Positions 36,669 through 48,100 of a stretch of 64,000 nucleotides of DNA are shown here, piece after piece (the first letter of the stretch is position 1; every line of letters begins with the position of its first letter). The notes beneath the pieces are model-generated. The model ran no database searches. It worked only from the letters and a program-made list of their open reading frames with translations, and was not told the origin of the DNA. The stretch lies in assembly GCA_026018925.1 (NCBI GenBank), contig JAKSZU010000506.1, positions 31,237 to 95,236 of the forward strand, in the 5' to 3' direction. The position numbers and the translations under genes are program-made. The stretch is from Tupaia tana (lineage: Eukaryota > Chordata > Mammalia > Scandentia > Tupaiidae).

Positions 36669-37609
36669 GATTTTCTACTCATAATTCAGCCTCCAGCAAG
36701 CAAAGCTAGTGAGGTAGGGAGACCCTCTGGCCTTCTATCCCTGTCTCTGTGTCTCTGAGGTCTCTGTCTCTCTCTGCTCCTGTCTCCTCATTTTTTTGGT
36801 AATTTTTCCTTTTTACGATTTTTTTAAAGGCAGAATTTCTCTCTGGCTCTCAGCTCCATCTTTTGTTTTGTTAATAAGCCCTTCTGCTCGTTTCTCCCAG
36901 GCAGGAGAGTTGAGCCATTCTCTGAGAAGTTTCCACATGGATACTAGGAACTAGATATTTCAGGGCACAGGCGAAATGAAGATTTTCTACTCATAATTCA
37001 TCCTCCAGCGAGCAAAGCTAGTGTTGTAGGGAGCCCCTCTGGCCTTCTATCCCTGTCTCTGTCTCTCTGAGCTCTCTGTCCCTCTCTGCTCCTGTCTCCT
37101 CATTTTTTTTTTGGTAATTTTTCCTTTTTACGATTTTTTTAAAGGTAGAATTTCTCTCTGGCTCTCAGCTCCATCTTTTGTTTTGTTAATAAGCACTTCT
37201 CCTCCTTTCTCCCAGGCAGGAGAGTTGAGCTATTCTCTGAGAAGATTCCACATGGATACTGGGAACTAGTTATTTCAGGGCACAGGCCAAATGAAGATTT
37301 TCTACTCATAATTCAGCCTCCAGCAAGCAAAGCTAGTGTGGTAGGGAGCCCCTCTGGCCTTCTATCCCTGTCTCTGTGTCTCTGAGGTCTCTGTCTCTCT
37401 CTGCTCCAGTCTCCTCATTTTTTTTTGGTAATTTTTCCTTTTTACAATTTTTTTAAAGGTAGATTTTCTCTCTGGCTCTCAGCTCCATCTTTTGTTTTGT
37501 TAATAAGCCCTTCTGCTCCTTTCTCCCAGGCAGGAGAGTTGAGCCATTCTCTGAGAAGATTCCACATGGATACTGGGAACTAGATATTTCAGGGCACAGG
37601 CGAAATGAA
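36669..37609. repeat. Block K copy 1 (two monomers) plus one further monomer
   Basis: 36,669-37,295 carries GTGAGGTAGGGAGACC, AAAGGCAGAATT, CTGCTCGTTTC and ATACTAGGAAC, followed by CATCCTCCAGCGAGC, GTGTTGTAGGG, TGTCCCTCTC, AAGCACTTCTCCTCC and CTAGTTATTTC. This pair recurs 4,388 bp downstream (14 monomers). The third monomer, 37,296-37,609, has TACAATTTTTTT and a GTAGATTTTCTC variant. Confidence 0.87.
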
Positions 37610-39489
37610 GATTTTCTACTCATAATTCAGCCTCCAGCAAGCAAAGCTAGTGTGGTAGGGAGCCCCTCTGGCCTTCTATCCCTGTCTCTGTGTCTCTGAG
37701 GTCTCTGTCTCTTTCTGCTCCTGTCTCCTCATTTTTTTTGGTAATTTTTCCTTTTTACTATTTTTTTAAAGGTAGAATTTCTCTCTGGCTCTCAGCTCCA
37801 TCTTTTGTTTTGTTAATAAGCCCTTCTGCTCTTTTCTCCCAGGCAGGAGAGTATAGCCATTCTCTGAGAAGTTTCCACATGGATACTGGGAACTACATAT
37901 TTCAGGGCACAGGCGAAATGAAGATTTTCTACTCAAAATTCAGCCTCCAGCAAGCAAAGCTAGTGTGGTAGGGAGCCCCTCTGGCCTTCTATCCTTGTCT
38001 CTCTGTCTCTGAGGTCTCTGTCTCTCTCTGCTCCTGTCTCCTCATTTTTTTTTTGGTAATTTTTTCTTTTTACAATTTTTTTCAGGTAGAATTTCTCTCT
38101 GGCTCTCAACTCCATCTTTTGTTTTGTTAATAAGCCCTTCTGCTCCTTTCTCCCAGGCAGGAGAGTTGAGCCATTCTCAGAGAAGATTCCACATGGATAC
38201 TGGGAACCAGATATTTCAGGGCACAGGCGAAATGAAGATTTTCTACTCATAATTCAGCCTCCAGCAAGCAAAGCTAGTGAGGTAGGGAGCCCCTCTGGCC
38301 TTCTTTCCCTGTCTCTGTGTCTCTGAGGTCTCTGTCTCTCTCTGCTCCTGTCTCCTCATATTTTTTTGGTAATTGTTTTTATTTACGATTTTTTTAAAGG
38401 TAGAATTTCTCTCTGGCACTCAGCTCCATCTTTTGTTTTGTTAATAAGCCCTTCTCCTCCTTTCTCCCAGGCAGGAGAGTTGAGCCATTCTCTGAGAAGA
38501 TTCCACATGGATACTGGGATCTAGATATTTCAGGGCACAGGCGAAATGAAGATTTTCTACTCATAATTCAGCCTCAAGCAAGCAAAGCTATTGTGGTAGG
38601 GAGCCCCTCTGGCCTTCTATCCCTGTCTCTGTGTCTCTGAGGTCTCTGTCTCTCTCTGCTCCGGTCTCCTCATTTTTTTTGGTAATTTACAATTTTTACG
38701 ATTTTTTTAAAGGTAGAATTTCTCTCTGACTCTCAGCTCCATCTTTTGTTTCGTTAATAGGCCCTTCTGCTCCTTTCTCCCAGGCAGGAGAGTTGAGCCA
38801 TTCTCTGAGAAGATTCCACATGGATTCTGGGAACTAGATATTTCAGGGCACAGGAGAAATGAAGATTTTCTACTCATAATTCAGCCTCCAGCAAGCAAAG
38901 CTAATGTGGTAGGGAGCCCCTCTGGCCTTCTATCCCTGTCTCTGTGTCTCTGAGGTCTCTGTCTCTCTCTGCTCCTGTCTCCTCATTATTTTGGTAATTT
39001 TTCGTTTTTACGATTTTTTTAAAGGTAGAATTTCTCTCTGGCTCTCAGCTCCATCTTTTGTTTTGTTAATAAGCCCTTCTGCTCCTTTCTCCCAGGCAGG
39101 AGAGTTGAGCCATTCTCTGAGAAGATTCCACATGGATACTGGGAACAAGTTATTTCAGGTCACAGGTGAAATGAAGATTTTCTACTCATAATTCAGCCTC
39201 CAGCGAGCAAAGCTAGTGTGGTAGGGAGCCCCTCTGGCCTTTTATCCCTGTCTCTGTCTCTCTGAGGTCTCTGTACCTCTCTGCTCCTGTCTCCTCATTT
39301 TTTTTTGGTAATTTTTCCTTTTTACGATTTTATAGAAGGTAGAATTTATCTCTGGCTCTCAGCTCCATCTTCTGTTTTGTTAGTAAGGCTTTCTGCTCCT
39401 TTCTCCCAGGCAGGAGAGTTGAGCCATTCTCTGAGAAGTTTCCACATGCTTACTGGGAACTAGATAATTCAGGGAACAGGCGAAATGAA
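37610..39489. repeat. 6-monomer block, second copy of 28.20-30.08 kb
   Basis: Monomer types in the same order as 28,203-30,084: TACTATTTTTTT; CTCAAAATTCAG with TTTTTTCAGG; GTGAGGTAGGG with AATTGTTTTTATTTAC; GCTATTGTGG with AATTTACAATTTTTACG; GCTAATGTGG with CATTATTTTGG and CAGGTCACAGGTG; TGTACCTCTC with GATTTTATAGAAGG. The last monomer changes identity near 39.37-39.45 kb: its 3' end has TTAGTAAGGCTTTCTG, CATGCTTACTGGG and GATAATTCAGG, resembling the TTTTAACGATT type found at 44.8 kb. Confidence 0.88.
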
Positions 39490-39951
39490 GATTTTCTACT
39501 CATATTTCAGCCTCCGCCAAGCAAAGCTAGTGTGGTAGGAAGCCCCTCTGGCCTTCTATCCCTGTCTCTGTGTCTCTGAGGTCTCTGTCTCTCTCTGCTC
39601 CTGTCTCCTCATTTATTTTTGGTAATTTTTCCTTTTTCGATTCTTTTAAAGGTAGAATTTCTCTCTGGCTCTCAGCTCCATCTTCTGTTTTGTTAATAAG
39701 TCATTCTGCTCCTTTCTCCCAGGCAGGAGAGTTGAGCCATTCTCTGAGAAAATTCCATATGGATACTGGGTACTAGATATTTCAGAGCAGAGGCGAAATG
39801 AAGATTTTCTTCTCATAATTCAGCCTCCAGCGAGCAAAGCTGGTGTGGTAGGGAGCACCTCTGGCCTTCTATCCCTGTCTCTGTGTCTCTGAGGTCTCTG
39901 TCTCTTTCTGCTCCAGTCTCCTCATTTATTTTTGGTAATTTTTCCTTTTTA
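39490..39951. repeat. First TTTTTCGATTC-type monomer and junction
   Basis: 39,490-39,802 has CATATTTCAGCCTCCGCC, GTAGGAAGCCCC, ATTTATTTTTGG and CCTTTTTCGATTCTTTT (from 39,631), a type that also occurs at 45,269, 47,769, 51,525, 54,029, 57,782 and 61,851. It is followed by the first part of a CTCCAGTCTCC monomer. Confidence 0.85.
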
Positions 39952-41029
39952 CAATTTTTTTAAAGGTAGAATTTCTCTCTGGCTCTCAGCTCCAATCTTC
40001 TGTTTTGTTAATAACCCCTTCTGCTCCTTTCTCCCAGGCAGGAGAGTTGAGCCGTTCTCTGAGAAGATTCCATATGGATACTGGGAACTAGCTATTTCAT
40101 GGCACAGGCGAAATGAAGATTTTCTACTCATAATTCAGCCTCCAGCGAGCAAAGCTAGTGTGGTAGGGAGCCCCTCTGGCCTTCTATCCCTGTCTCTGTG
40201 TCTCTGAGGTCTCTGTCTCTCTCTGCTCCTGTCTCCTCATTTTTTTTTTTGGTAATTTTTCATTTTTACGATTTTTTTAAAGGCAGAATTTCTCTCTGGC
40301 TCTCAGTTCCATCTTTTGTTTTGTTAATAAGCCCTTCTGCTCCTTTCTCCCATGCAGGAGAGTTGAGCCATTCTCTGAGAAGATTCCACATGGGTACTGG
40401 GAACGATATTTCAGGGCACAGGCGAAATGAAGATTTTCTACTCATAATTCAGCCTCCAGCAAGCAAAGCTAGTGTGGTAGGGAGCCCCTCTGGCCTTCTA
40501 TCCCTGTCTCTGTGTCTCTGAGGTCTCTGTCTCTCTCTGCTCCTGTCTCCTCATTTTTTTGGTAATTTTTCCTTTTTACGATTTTTTTAAAGGTAGAATT
40601 TCTCTCTGGCTCTCAGCTCCATCTCTTGTTTAGTTAATAGGCCCTTCTGCTCCTTTCTCCCAGGCAGGAGTGTTGAGCCATTCTCTGAGAAGATTCCACA
40701 TGGATACTGGGAACTAGATAATTCAGGGCACAGGCGAAATGAAGATTTTCTACTCATAATTCAGCCTCCAGCAAGCAAAGCTAGTGTGGTAGGGATCCCC
40801 TCTGGCCTTCTATCCCTGTCTCTGTTTCTCTGAGGTCTCTGTCTCTCTCTGCTCCTGTCTCCTCATTTTTTTTGGTAATTTTTCATTTTTACGATTTTTT
40901 TAAAGATAGAATTTCTCTCTGGCTCTCAGCTCCATCTTTTGTTTTGTTAATAAGCCCTTCTGCTCCTTTCTCCCAGGCAGGAGAGTAGAGCCATTCTCTG
41001 AGAAGATTCCACATGGATACTGGGAACTA
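39952..41029. repeat. Block L copy 1 of a 6-monomer-spaced duplication (~1.08 kb)
   Basis: Contains CCAATCTTCTG with AACCCCTT, GAGCCGTTC and TTTCATGGCAC; AAAGGCAGAATT with CAGTTCC, CATGGGTACTGGG and the 3-base loss GGGAACGATATTTC; TTGTTTAGTTAATAGG with GATAATTCAGG; and GTAGGGATCCCC with CTGTTTCTC and AAAGATAGAATT. The same run appears at 41,832-42,909, 1,880 bp away, with only a few single-base differences (for example GGAGTGTTG against GGAGGGTTG). Confidence 0.9.
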
Positions 41030-41056
41030 GATAATTCAGGGCACAGGCGAAATGAA

Positions 41057-41683
41057 GATTTTCTACTCATAATTCAGCCTCCAGCAAGCAAAGCTAGTGA
41101 GGTAGGGAGACCCTCTGGCCTTCTATCCCTGTCTCTGTGTCTCTGAGGTCTCTGTCTCTCTCTGCTCCTGTCTCTTCATTTTTTTGGTAATTTTTCCTTT
41201 TTACGATTTTTTTAAAGGCAGAATTTCTCTCTGGCTCTCAGCTCCATCTTTTGTTTTGTTAATAAGCCCTTCTGCTCGTTTCTCCCAGGCAGGAGAGTTG
41301 AGCCATTCTCTGAGAAGTTTCCACATGGATACTAGGAACTAGATATTTCAGGGCACAGGCGAAATGAAGATTTTCTACTCATAATTCATCCTCCAGCGAG
41401 CAAAGCTAGTGTTGTAGGGAGCCCCTCTGGCCTTCTATCCCTGTCTCTGTCTCTCTGAGGTCTCTGTCCCTCTCTGCTCCTGTCTCCTCATTTTTTTTTT
41501 GGTAATTTTTCCTTTTTACGATTTTTTTAAAGGTAGAATTTCTCTCTGGCTCTCAGCTCCATCTTTTGTTTTGTTAATAAGCACTTCTCCTCCTTTCTCC
41601 CAGGCAGGAGAGTTGAGCTATTCTCTGAGAAGATTCCACATGGATACTGGGAACTAGTTATTTCAGGGCACAGGCCAAATGAA
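41057..41683. repeat. Block K copy 2
   Basis: Two monomers matching 36,669-37,295, shifted exactly 4,388 bp at both ends. They share GTGAGGTAGGGAGACC, CTGCTCGTTTC, ATACTAGGAAC, GTGTTGTAGGG, TGTCCCTCTC and CTAGTTATTTC. Few differences are visible, for example CTGTCTCTTCAT near 41,170. Confidence 0.9.
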
Positions 41684-41831
41684 GATTTTCTACTCATAAT
41701 TCAGCCTCCAGCAAGCAAAGCTAGTGTGGTAGGGAGCCCCTCTGGCCTTCTATCCCTGTCTCTGTGTCTCTGAGGTCTCTGTCTCTCTCTGCTCCTGTCT
41801 CCTCATTTTTTTTGGTAATTTTTCCTTTTTA

Positions 41832-42909
41832 CTATTTTTTTAAAGGTAGAATTTCTCTCTGGCTCTCAGCTCCAATCTTCTGTTTTGTTAATAACCCCTT
41901 CTGCTCCTTTCTCCCAGGCAGGAGAGTTGAGCCGTTCTCTGAGAAGATTCCATATGGATACTGGGAACTAGCTATTTCATGGCACAGGCGAAATGAAGAT
42001 TTTCTACTCATAATTCAGCCTCCAGCGAGCAAAGCTAGTGTGGTAGGGAGCCCCTCTGGCCTTCTATCCCTGTCTCTGTGTCTCTGAGGTCTCTGTCTCT
42101 CTCTGCTCCTGTCTCCTCATTTTTTTTTTGGTAATTTTTCATTTTTACGATTTTTTTAAAGGCAGAATTTCTCTCTGGCTCTCAGTTCCATCTTTTGTTT
42201 TGTTAATAAGCCCTTCTGCTCCTTTCTCCCATGCAGGAGAGTTGAGCCATTCTCTGAGAAGATTCCACATGGGTACTGGGAACGATATTTCAGGGCACAG
42301 GCGAAATGAAGATTTTCTACTCATAATTCAGCCTCCAGCAAGCAAAGCTAGTGTGGTAGGGAGCCCCTCTGGCCTTCTATCCCTGTCTCTGTGTCTCTGA
42401 GGTCTCTGTCTCTCTCTGCTCCTGTCTCCTCATTTTTTTGGTAATTTTTCCTTTTTACGATTTTTTTAAAGGTAGAATTTCTCTCTGGCTCTCAGCTCCA
42501 TCTCTTGTTTAGTTAATAGGCCCTTCTGCTCCTTTCTCCCAGGCAGGAGGGTTGAGCCATTCTCTGAGAAGATTCCACATGGATACTGGGAACTAGATAA
42601 TTCAGGGCACAGGCGAAATGAAGATTTTCTACTCATAATTCAGCCTCTAGCAAGCAAAGCTAGTGTGGTAGGGATCCCCCTCTGGCCTTCTATCCCTGTC
42701 TCTGTTTCTCTGAGGTCTCTGTCTCTCTCTGCTCCTGTCTCCTCATTTTTTTTGGTAATTTTTCATTTTTACGATTTTTTTAAAGATAGAATTTCTCTCT
42801 GGCTCTCAGCTCCATCTTTTGTTTTGTTAATAAGCCCTTCTGCTCCTTTCTCCCAGGCAGGAGAGTAGAGCCATTCTCTGAGAAGATTCCACATGGATAC
42901 TGGGAACTA
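41832..42909. repeat. Block L copy 2
   Basis: Repeats 39,952-41,029 at 1,880 bp. The left junction lies inside a hybrid monomer (41,684-41,997): its 5' part with TACTATTTTTTT comes from the 37.6 kb type, and its 3' part with CCAATCTTCTG comes from block L. The right junction is at GGGAACTA, where copy 1 continues GATAATTCAGG and copy 2 continues CATATTTCAGG. Confidence 0.9.
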
Positions 42910-43877
42910 CATATTTCAGGGCACAGGCGAAATGAAGATTTTCTACTCATAATTCAGCCTCCAGCAAGCAAAGCTAGTGTGGTAGGGAGCCCCTCTGGCC
43001 TTCTATCCCTGTCTCTGTGTCTCTGAGGTCTCTGTCTCTCTCTGCTACTGTCTCCTCATTTTTTTTTTGGTAATTTTTCCTTTTTACAATTTTTTTAAGG
43101 TAGAATTTCTCTCTGGCTCTCAACTCCATCTTTTGTTTTGTTATTAAGCCCTTCTGCTCCTTTCTCCCAGGCAGGAGAGTTGAGCCATTCTCTGAGAAGG
43201 TTCCACATGGATACTGGGAACTAGATATTTCAGGGCACAGGCGAAATGAAGATTTTCTACTCATAATTCAGCTTCCAGAAAGCAAAGCTAGTGAGGTAGG
43301 GAGACCCTCTGGCCTTCTATCCCTGTCTCTGTGTCTCTGAGGTCTCTGTCTCTCTCTGCTCCTGTCTCCTCATATTTTTTTGGTAATTGTTCCTATTTAC
43401 GATTTTTTTAAAGGTAGAATTTCTCTCTGGCTCTCAGCTCCATCTTTTGTTTTGTTAATAAGCCCTTCTGCTCCTTTCTCCCATGCAGGAGAGTTGAGCC
43501 ATTCTCTGAGAAGTTTCCACATGGATACTGGGAACTACATATTTCAGGCACAGGCGAAATGAAGATTTTCTACTCATAATTCAGCCTCCAGCAAGCAAAG
43601 CTAGTGTGGTAGGGAGCCCCTCTGGCCTTCTATCCCTGTCTCTGTGTCTCTGAGGTCTCTGTCTCTCTCTGCTCCTGTCTCCTCATTTTTTTAGGGTAAT
43701 TTTTCCTTTTTACAATTATTTTAAAGGTGGAATTTCTCTCTGGCTCTCAGCTCCATCTTTTGTTTTGTTAATAAGCCCTTCTGCTCCTTTCTCCCAGGCA
43801 GGAGAGTTGAGCCATTCTCTGAGAAGATTCCACATGGATTCTGGGAACTAGATATTTCAGGGCACAGGCGAAATGAA
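42910..43877. repeat. Transition monomers after block L
   Basis: Carries TACAATTTTTTTAAGG with AACTCC and GTTATTAAGCCC; GCTTCCAGAAAGC with GTGAGGTAGGGAGACC and AATTGTTCCTATTTAC and a one-base loss in TTTCAGGCACAGG; and CATTTTTTTAGGGTAAT with ACAATTATTTTAAAGGTGG. These types reappear inside or beside the 20-mer unit. Confidence 0.82.
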
Positions 43878-45127
43878 GATTTTCTACTCATAATTCAGCC
43901 TCCAGCAAGCAAAGCTAATGTGGTAGGGAGCACCTCTGGCCTTCTATACCTGTCTCTGTGTCTCTGAGGTCTCTGTCTCTCTCTGCTCCTGTCTCCTCAT
44001 TATTTTGGTAATTTTTCCTTTTTACGATTTTTTTAAAGGTAGAATTTCTCTCTGGCTCTCAGCTCCATCTTTTGTTTTATTAATAAGCCCTTCTGCTCCT
44101 TTCTCCCAGGCAGGAGAGTTGAGCCATTCTCTGAGAAGATTCCACATGGATACTGGGAACTAGATATTTCAGGGCACAGGTGAAATGAAGATTTTCTTCT
44201 CATAATTCAGCCTCCAGCGAGCAAAGCTAGTGCGGTAGGGAGCCCCTCTGGCCTTCTATCCCTGTCTCTGTCTCTCTGAGTTCTCTGTACCTCTCTGCTC
44301 CTGTCTCCTCAGTTTTTTTTTGTAATTTTTCCTTTTTTACGATTTTTTTAAATGTAGAATTTCTCTCTGGATCTCAGCTCCATCTTTTGTTTTGTCAGTA
44401 AGCGCTTCTGCTCCTTTCTCCCAGGCAGGAGAGTTGAGCAATTCTCTGAGAAGTTTCCACATGGATACTGGGTACTATATATTTCAGGGCACAAGCGAAA
44501 TGAAGATTTTCTACTCATAATTCAGCCTCCAGCAAGCAAAGCTAGTGTGGTAGGGAGCACCTCTGGCCTTCTATCCCTGTCTCTGTGTCTCTGAGGTCTC
44601 TGTCTCTCTCTGCTCCTGTCTCCTCATTTTTTGGTAATTTTTCCTTTTTATGATATTTTTAAAGGTAGAATTTCTCTCTGGCTCTGAGCTCCATCTTTTG
44701 TTTTGTTAATAAGCCCTTCTGTTCCTTTCTCCCAGGCAGGAGAGTTGAGCCATTCTATGAGAAGTTTCCACATGGATACTGGGAACAAGATATTTCAGGG
44801 CGCAGACGAAATGAAGATTTTCTACTCATAATTCAGCCTCCAGCAAGCAAAGCTACTGTGGTAGGGAGCCCCTCTGGCCTTCGAACCCTGTCTCTGTGTC
44901 TCTGAGTTCTCTGTCTCTCTCTGCTCTTGTCTCCTCATTTTTTTGGTAATTTTTCCTTTTAACGATTTTTTTAAACGTAGAATTTCTCTCTGGCTCTCAG
45001 CTCCATCTTCTGTTTTGTTAATAAGCCTTTCTGCTCCTTTCTCCCAGGCAGGAGAGTTGAGCCATTCTCTGAGAAGTTTCCACATGCTTACTGGGAACTA
45101 GATATTTCAGGGCACAGGCGAAATGAA
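43878..45127. repeat. 4-monomer flank block M, copy 1
   Basis: Series: GCTAATGTGG with CATTATTTTGG and GTTTTATTAATAAG; GTGCGGTAGGG with GAGTTCTCTGTACC, CCTTTTTTACGAT, AAATGTAGAAT and AAGCGCTTC; CATTTTTTGGTAAT with TATGAT, TTCTATGAG and GGGCGCAG; CTCTTGTC with CCTTTTAACGATT, AAACGTAG and CATGCTTACTGGG. The same four in order occur at 60,459-61,709, 53 monomers away. The fourth monomer is also the first of the 20-mer unit. Confidence 0.88.
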
Positions 45128-48100
45128 GATTTTCTACTAATATTTCAGCCTCCGCCAAGCAAAGCTAGTGTGGTAGGAAGCCACTCTGGCCTTCTATCCC
45201 TGTCTCTGTGTCTCTGAGGTCTCTGTCTCTCTCTGCTCCGGTCTCCTCATTTATTTTTGGTAATTTTTCCTTTTTCGATTCTTTTAAAGGTAGAATTTCT
45301 CTCTGGCTCTCAGCTCCATCTTCTGTTTTGTTAATAAACCCTTCTGCTCCTTTCTCCCAGACAGGAGAGTTGAGCCGTTCTCTGAGAAGATTCCATATGG
45401 ATACCGGGAACTAGCTATTTCAGGGCACATGCGAAATGAAGATTTTCTACTCATAATTCAGCCTCCAGCGAGCAAAGCTAGTGTGGTAGGGAGCCCCTCT
45501 GGCCTTCTATCCCTGTCTATGTGTCTCTGAGGACTTTGTCTCTCTCTGCTCCTGGCTCCTCATTATTTTTTTGGTAATTTTGACTTTTTACGATTTTTTG
45601 AAAGGTAGAATTTCTCTCTGGCTCTCAGCTCCATCTTTGTTTCGTTAGTAAGCCCTTCTGCTCCTTTCTCCCAGGCAGGAGAGTTGATCCGTTCTCTGAG
45701 AAGTTTCCACATGGATACTGGGAACTAGATATTTCAGGGCACAGGCGAAATGAAGATTTTCTACTCATAATTCAGCCTCCAGCAAGCAAAGCTAGTGTGG
45801 TCGGGAGCCCCTCTGGGCTTCTATCCCTGTCTCTGTGTCTCTGAGGTCTCTGTCTCTCTCTGCTCCTGTCTCCTCATATTTTTTGGTAATTGTTCCTATT
45901 TACGATTTTTTTAAAGGTAGAATTTCTCTCTGGCTCTCAGCTCCATCTTTTGTTTTGTTAATAAGCCCTTCTGCTCCTTTCTCCCAGGCAGGAGAGTTGA
46001 GCCATTCTCTGAGAAGATTCCACATGGATACTGGGATCTAGATGTTTAAGGCACAGGCGAAATGAAGATTTTCTACTCATAATTCAGCCTCCAGCAAGCA
46101 AAGCTAATGTGGTAGGGAGCCCCTGTGGCCTTCTATCCCTGTCTCTGTGTCTCTGAGGTCTCTGTCTCTCTCTGCTCCTGTCTCCTCATTATTTTGGTAA
46201 TTTTCCTTTTTACGATTTTTTTAAAGGTAGAATTTCTCTCTGGCTCTCAGCTCCATCTTTTGTTTTGTTAATAAGCCCTTCTGCTCCTTTCTCCCAGGCA
46301 GGAGAGTTGAGCCATTCTCTGAGAAGATTCCACATGTATACTGGGAACTAGTTATTTCAGGTCACAGGTGAAATGAAGATTTTCTACTCATAATTCAGCC
46401 TCCAGCGAGCAATGCTAGTGTGGTAGGGAGCCCCTCTGGACTTCTATCCCTGTCTCTGTCTCTCTGAGATCTCTGTACCTCTCTGCTCCTGTCTCCTCAT
46501 ATTTTTTTGGTAATTTTTCCTTTTTACGATTTTTTTAAAGGTAGAATTTCTCTCTGGCTCTCAGCTCCATCTTTTGTTTTGTTAATAAGCGCTTCTGCTC
46601 CTTTCTCCCAGGCAGGAGAGTAGAGCCATTCTCTGAGAAGATTCCACATGGATACTGGGAACTAGATATTTCAGGGCACAGGCGAAATGAAGATTTTCTA
46701 CTCATAATTCAGCCTCCAGAAAGCAAAGCTAGTGAGGTAGGGAGACCCTCTGGCCTTCTATCCCTGTCTCTGTGTCTCTGAGGTCTCTGTCTCTCTCTGC
46801 TCCTGTCTCCTCATATTTTTTGGTAATTGTTCCTATTTACGATTTTTTTAAAGGTAGAATTTCTCTCTGGCTCTCAGCTCCATCTTTTGTTTTGTTAATA
46901 AGCCCTTCTGCTCCTTTCTCCCAGGCAGGAGAGTTGAGCCATTCTCTGAGAAGATTCCACATGGATACTAGGATCTAGATATTTCAGGGCACAGGCGAAA
47001 TGAAGATTTTCTACTCATAATTCAGCCTCCAGCAAGCAAAGCTAATGTGGTAGGGAGCCCCTGTGGCCTTCTATCCCTGTCTCTGTGTCTCTGAGGTCTC
47101 TGTCTCTCTCTGCTCCTGTCTCCTCATTTTTTGGTAATTTTTCCTTTTTATGATTTTTTTAAAGGTAGAATATCTCTCTGGCTCTCAGCTCTATCTTTTG
47201 TTTTGTTAATAAGCCCTTCTGCTCCTTTCTCCCAGGCAGGAGAGTTGAGCCATTCTCTGAGAAGATTCCACATGGATACTGGGAACTAGATATTTCAGGG
47301 CGCGGGCGAAATGAAGATTTTCTACTCATAATTCAGCCTCCAGCAAGCAAAGCTAGTGTGGTAGGGAGCCCCTCTGGCCTTCGATCCCTGCCTCTGTGTC
47401 TCTGAGGTCTCTGTCTCTCTCTGCTCTTTTCTCCCCTTTTTTTTGGTAATTTTTCCTTTTTACGATTTTTTTAAAGGTGGAATTTCTCTCTGGCTCTCAG
47501 CTCCATCTTCTGTTTTGTTAATAAGCCCTTCTGCTCCTTTCTCCCAGGCAGGAGAGTTGAGTCATTCTCTGAGAAGATTCCACATGCATACTGGGAACTA
47601 GATATTTCAGGGCACAGGCGAAATGAAGATTTTCTACTCATATTTCAGCCTCCGGCAAGCAAAGCTTGTGTTGTAGGGAGCCCCTCTGGCCTTCTATCCC
47701 TGTCTCTGTGTCTCTGAGTTCTCTGTCTCTCTCTGCTCCGGTCTCCTCATTTATTTTTGGTAATTTTTCCTTTTTCGATTCTTTTAAAGGTAGAATTTCT
47801 CTCTGGCTCTCAGCTCCATCTTCTGTTTTGTTAATAAGCCATTCTGCTCCTTTCTCCCAGGCAGGAGAGTTGAGCCATTCTCTGAGAAGATTCCATATGG
47901 ATACTGGGTACTAGATATTTCAGAGCACAGGCGAAATGAAGATTTTCTTCTCATAATTCAGCCACCAGCGAGCAAAGCTAGTGTGGTAGGGAGACCCTCT
48001 GGCCTTCTATCACTGTCTCTGTGTCTCTGAGGTCTCTGTCTCTCTCTGCTCCTGTCTCCTCCTTTTTTTTGGTAATTTTTTATTTTTACGATTTTTTTAA

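Noticed and set aside
37960-38250. Minus-strand ATG frame of up to 96 codons covering most of a monomer (also at 42,974-43,264)
   Set aside because: The start ATG is the complement of the CAT in CTACTCATAATTC and is present in most copies. The purine-rich minus strand is poor in stops. Frame length varies with indels, there is no recognisable domain, and no ribosome or promoter context.
40198-40521. 107-codon + strand frame (also 41,764-42,087)
   Set aside because: Long only because a 3-base loss (GGGAACGATATTTC) or a change of phase removes the usual TAG and joins two non-coding frames. Both copies belong to the same duplicated block.
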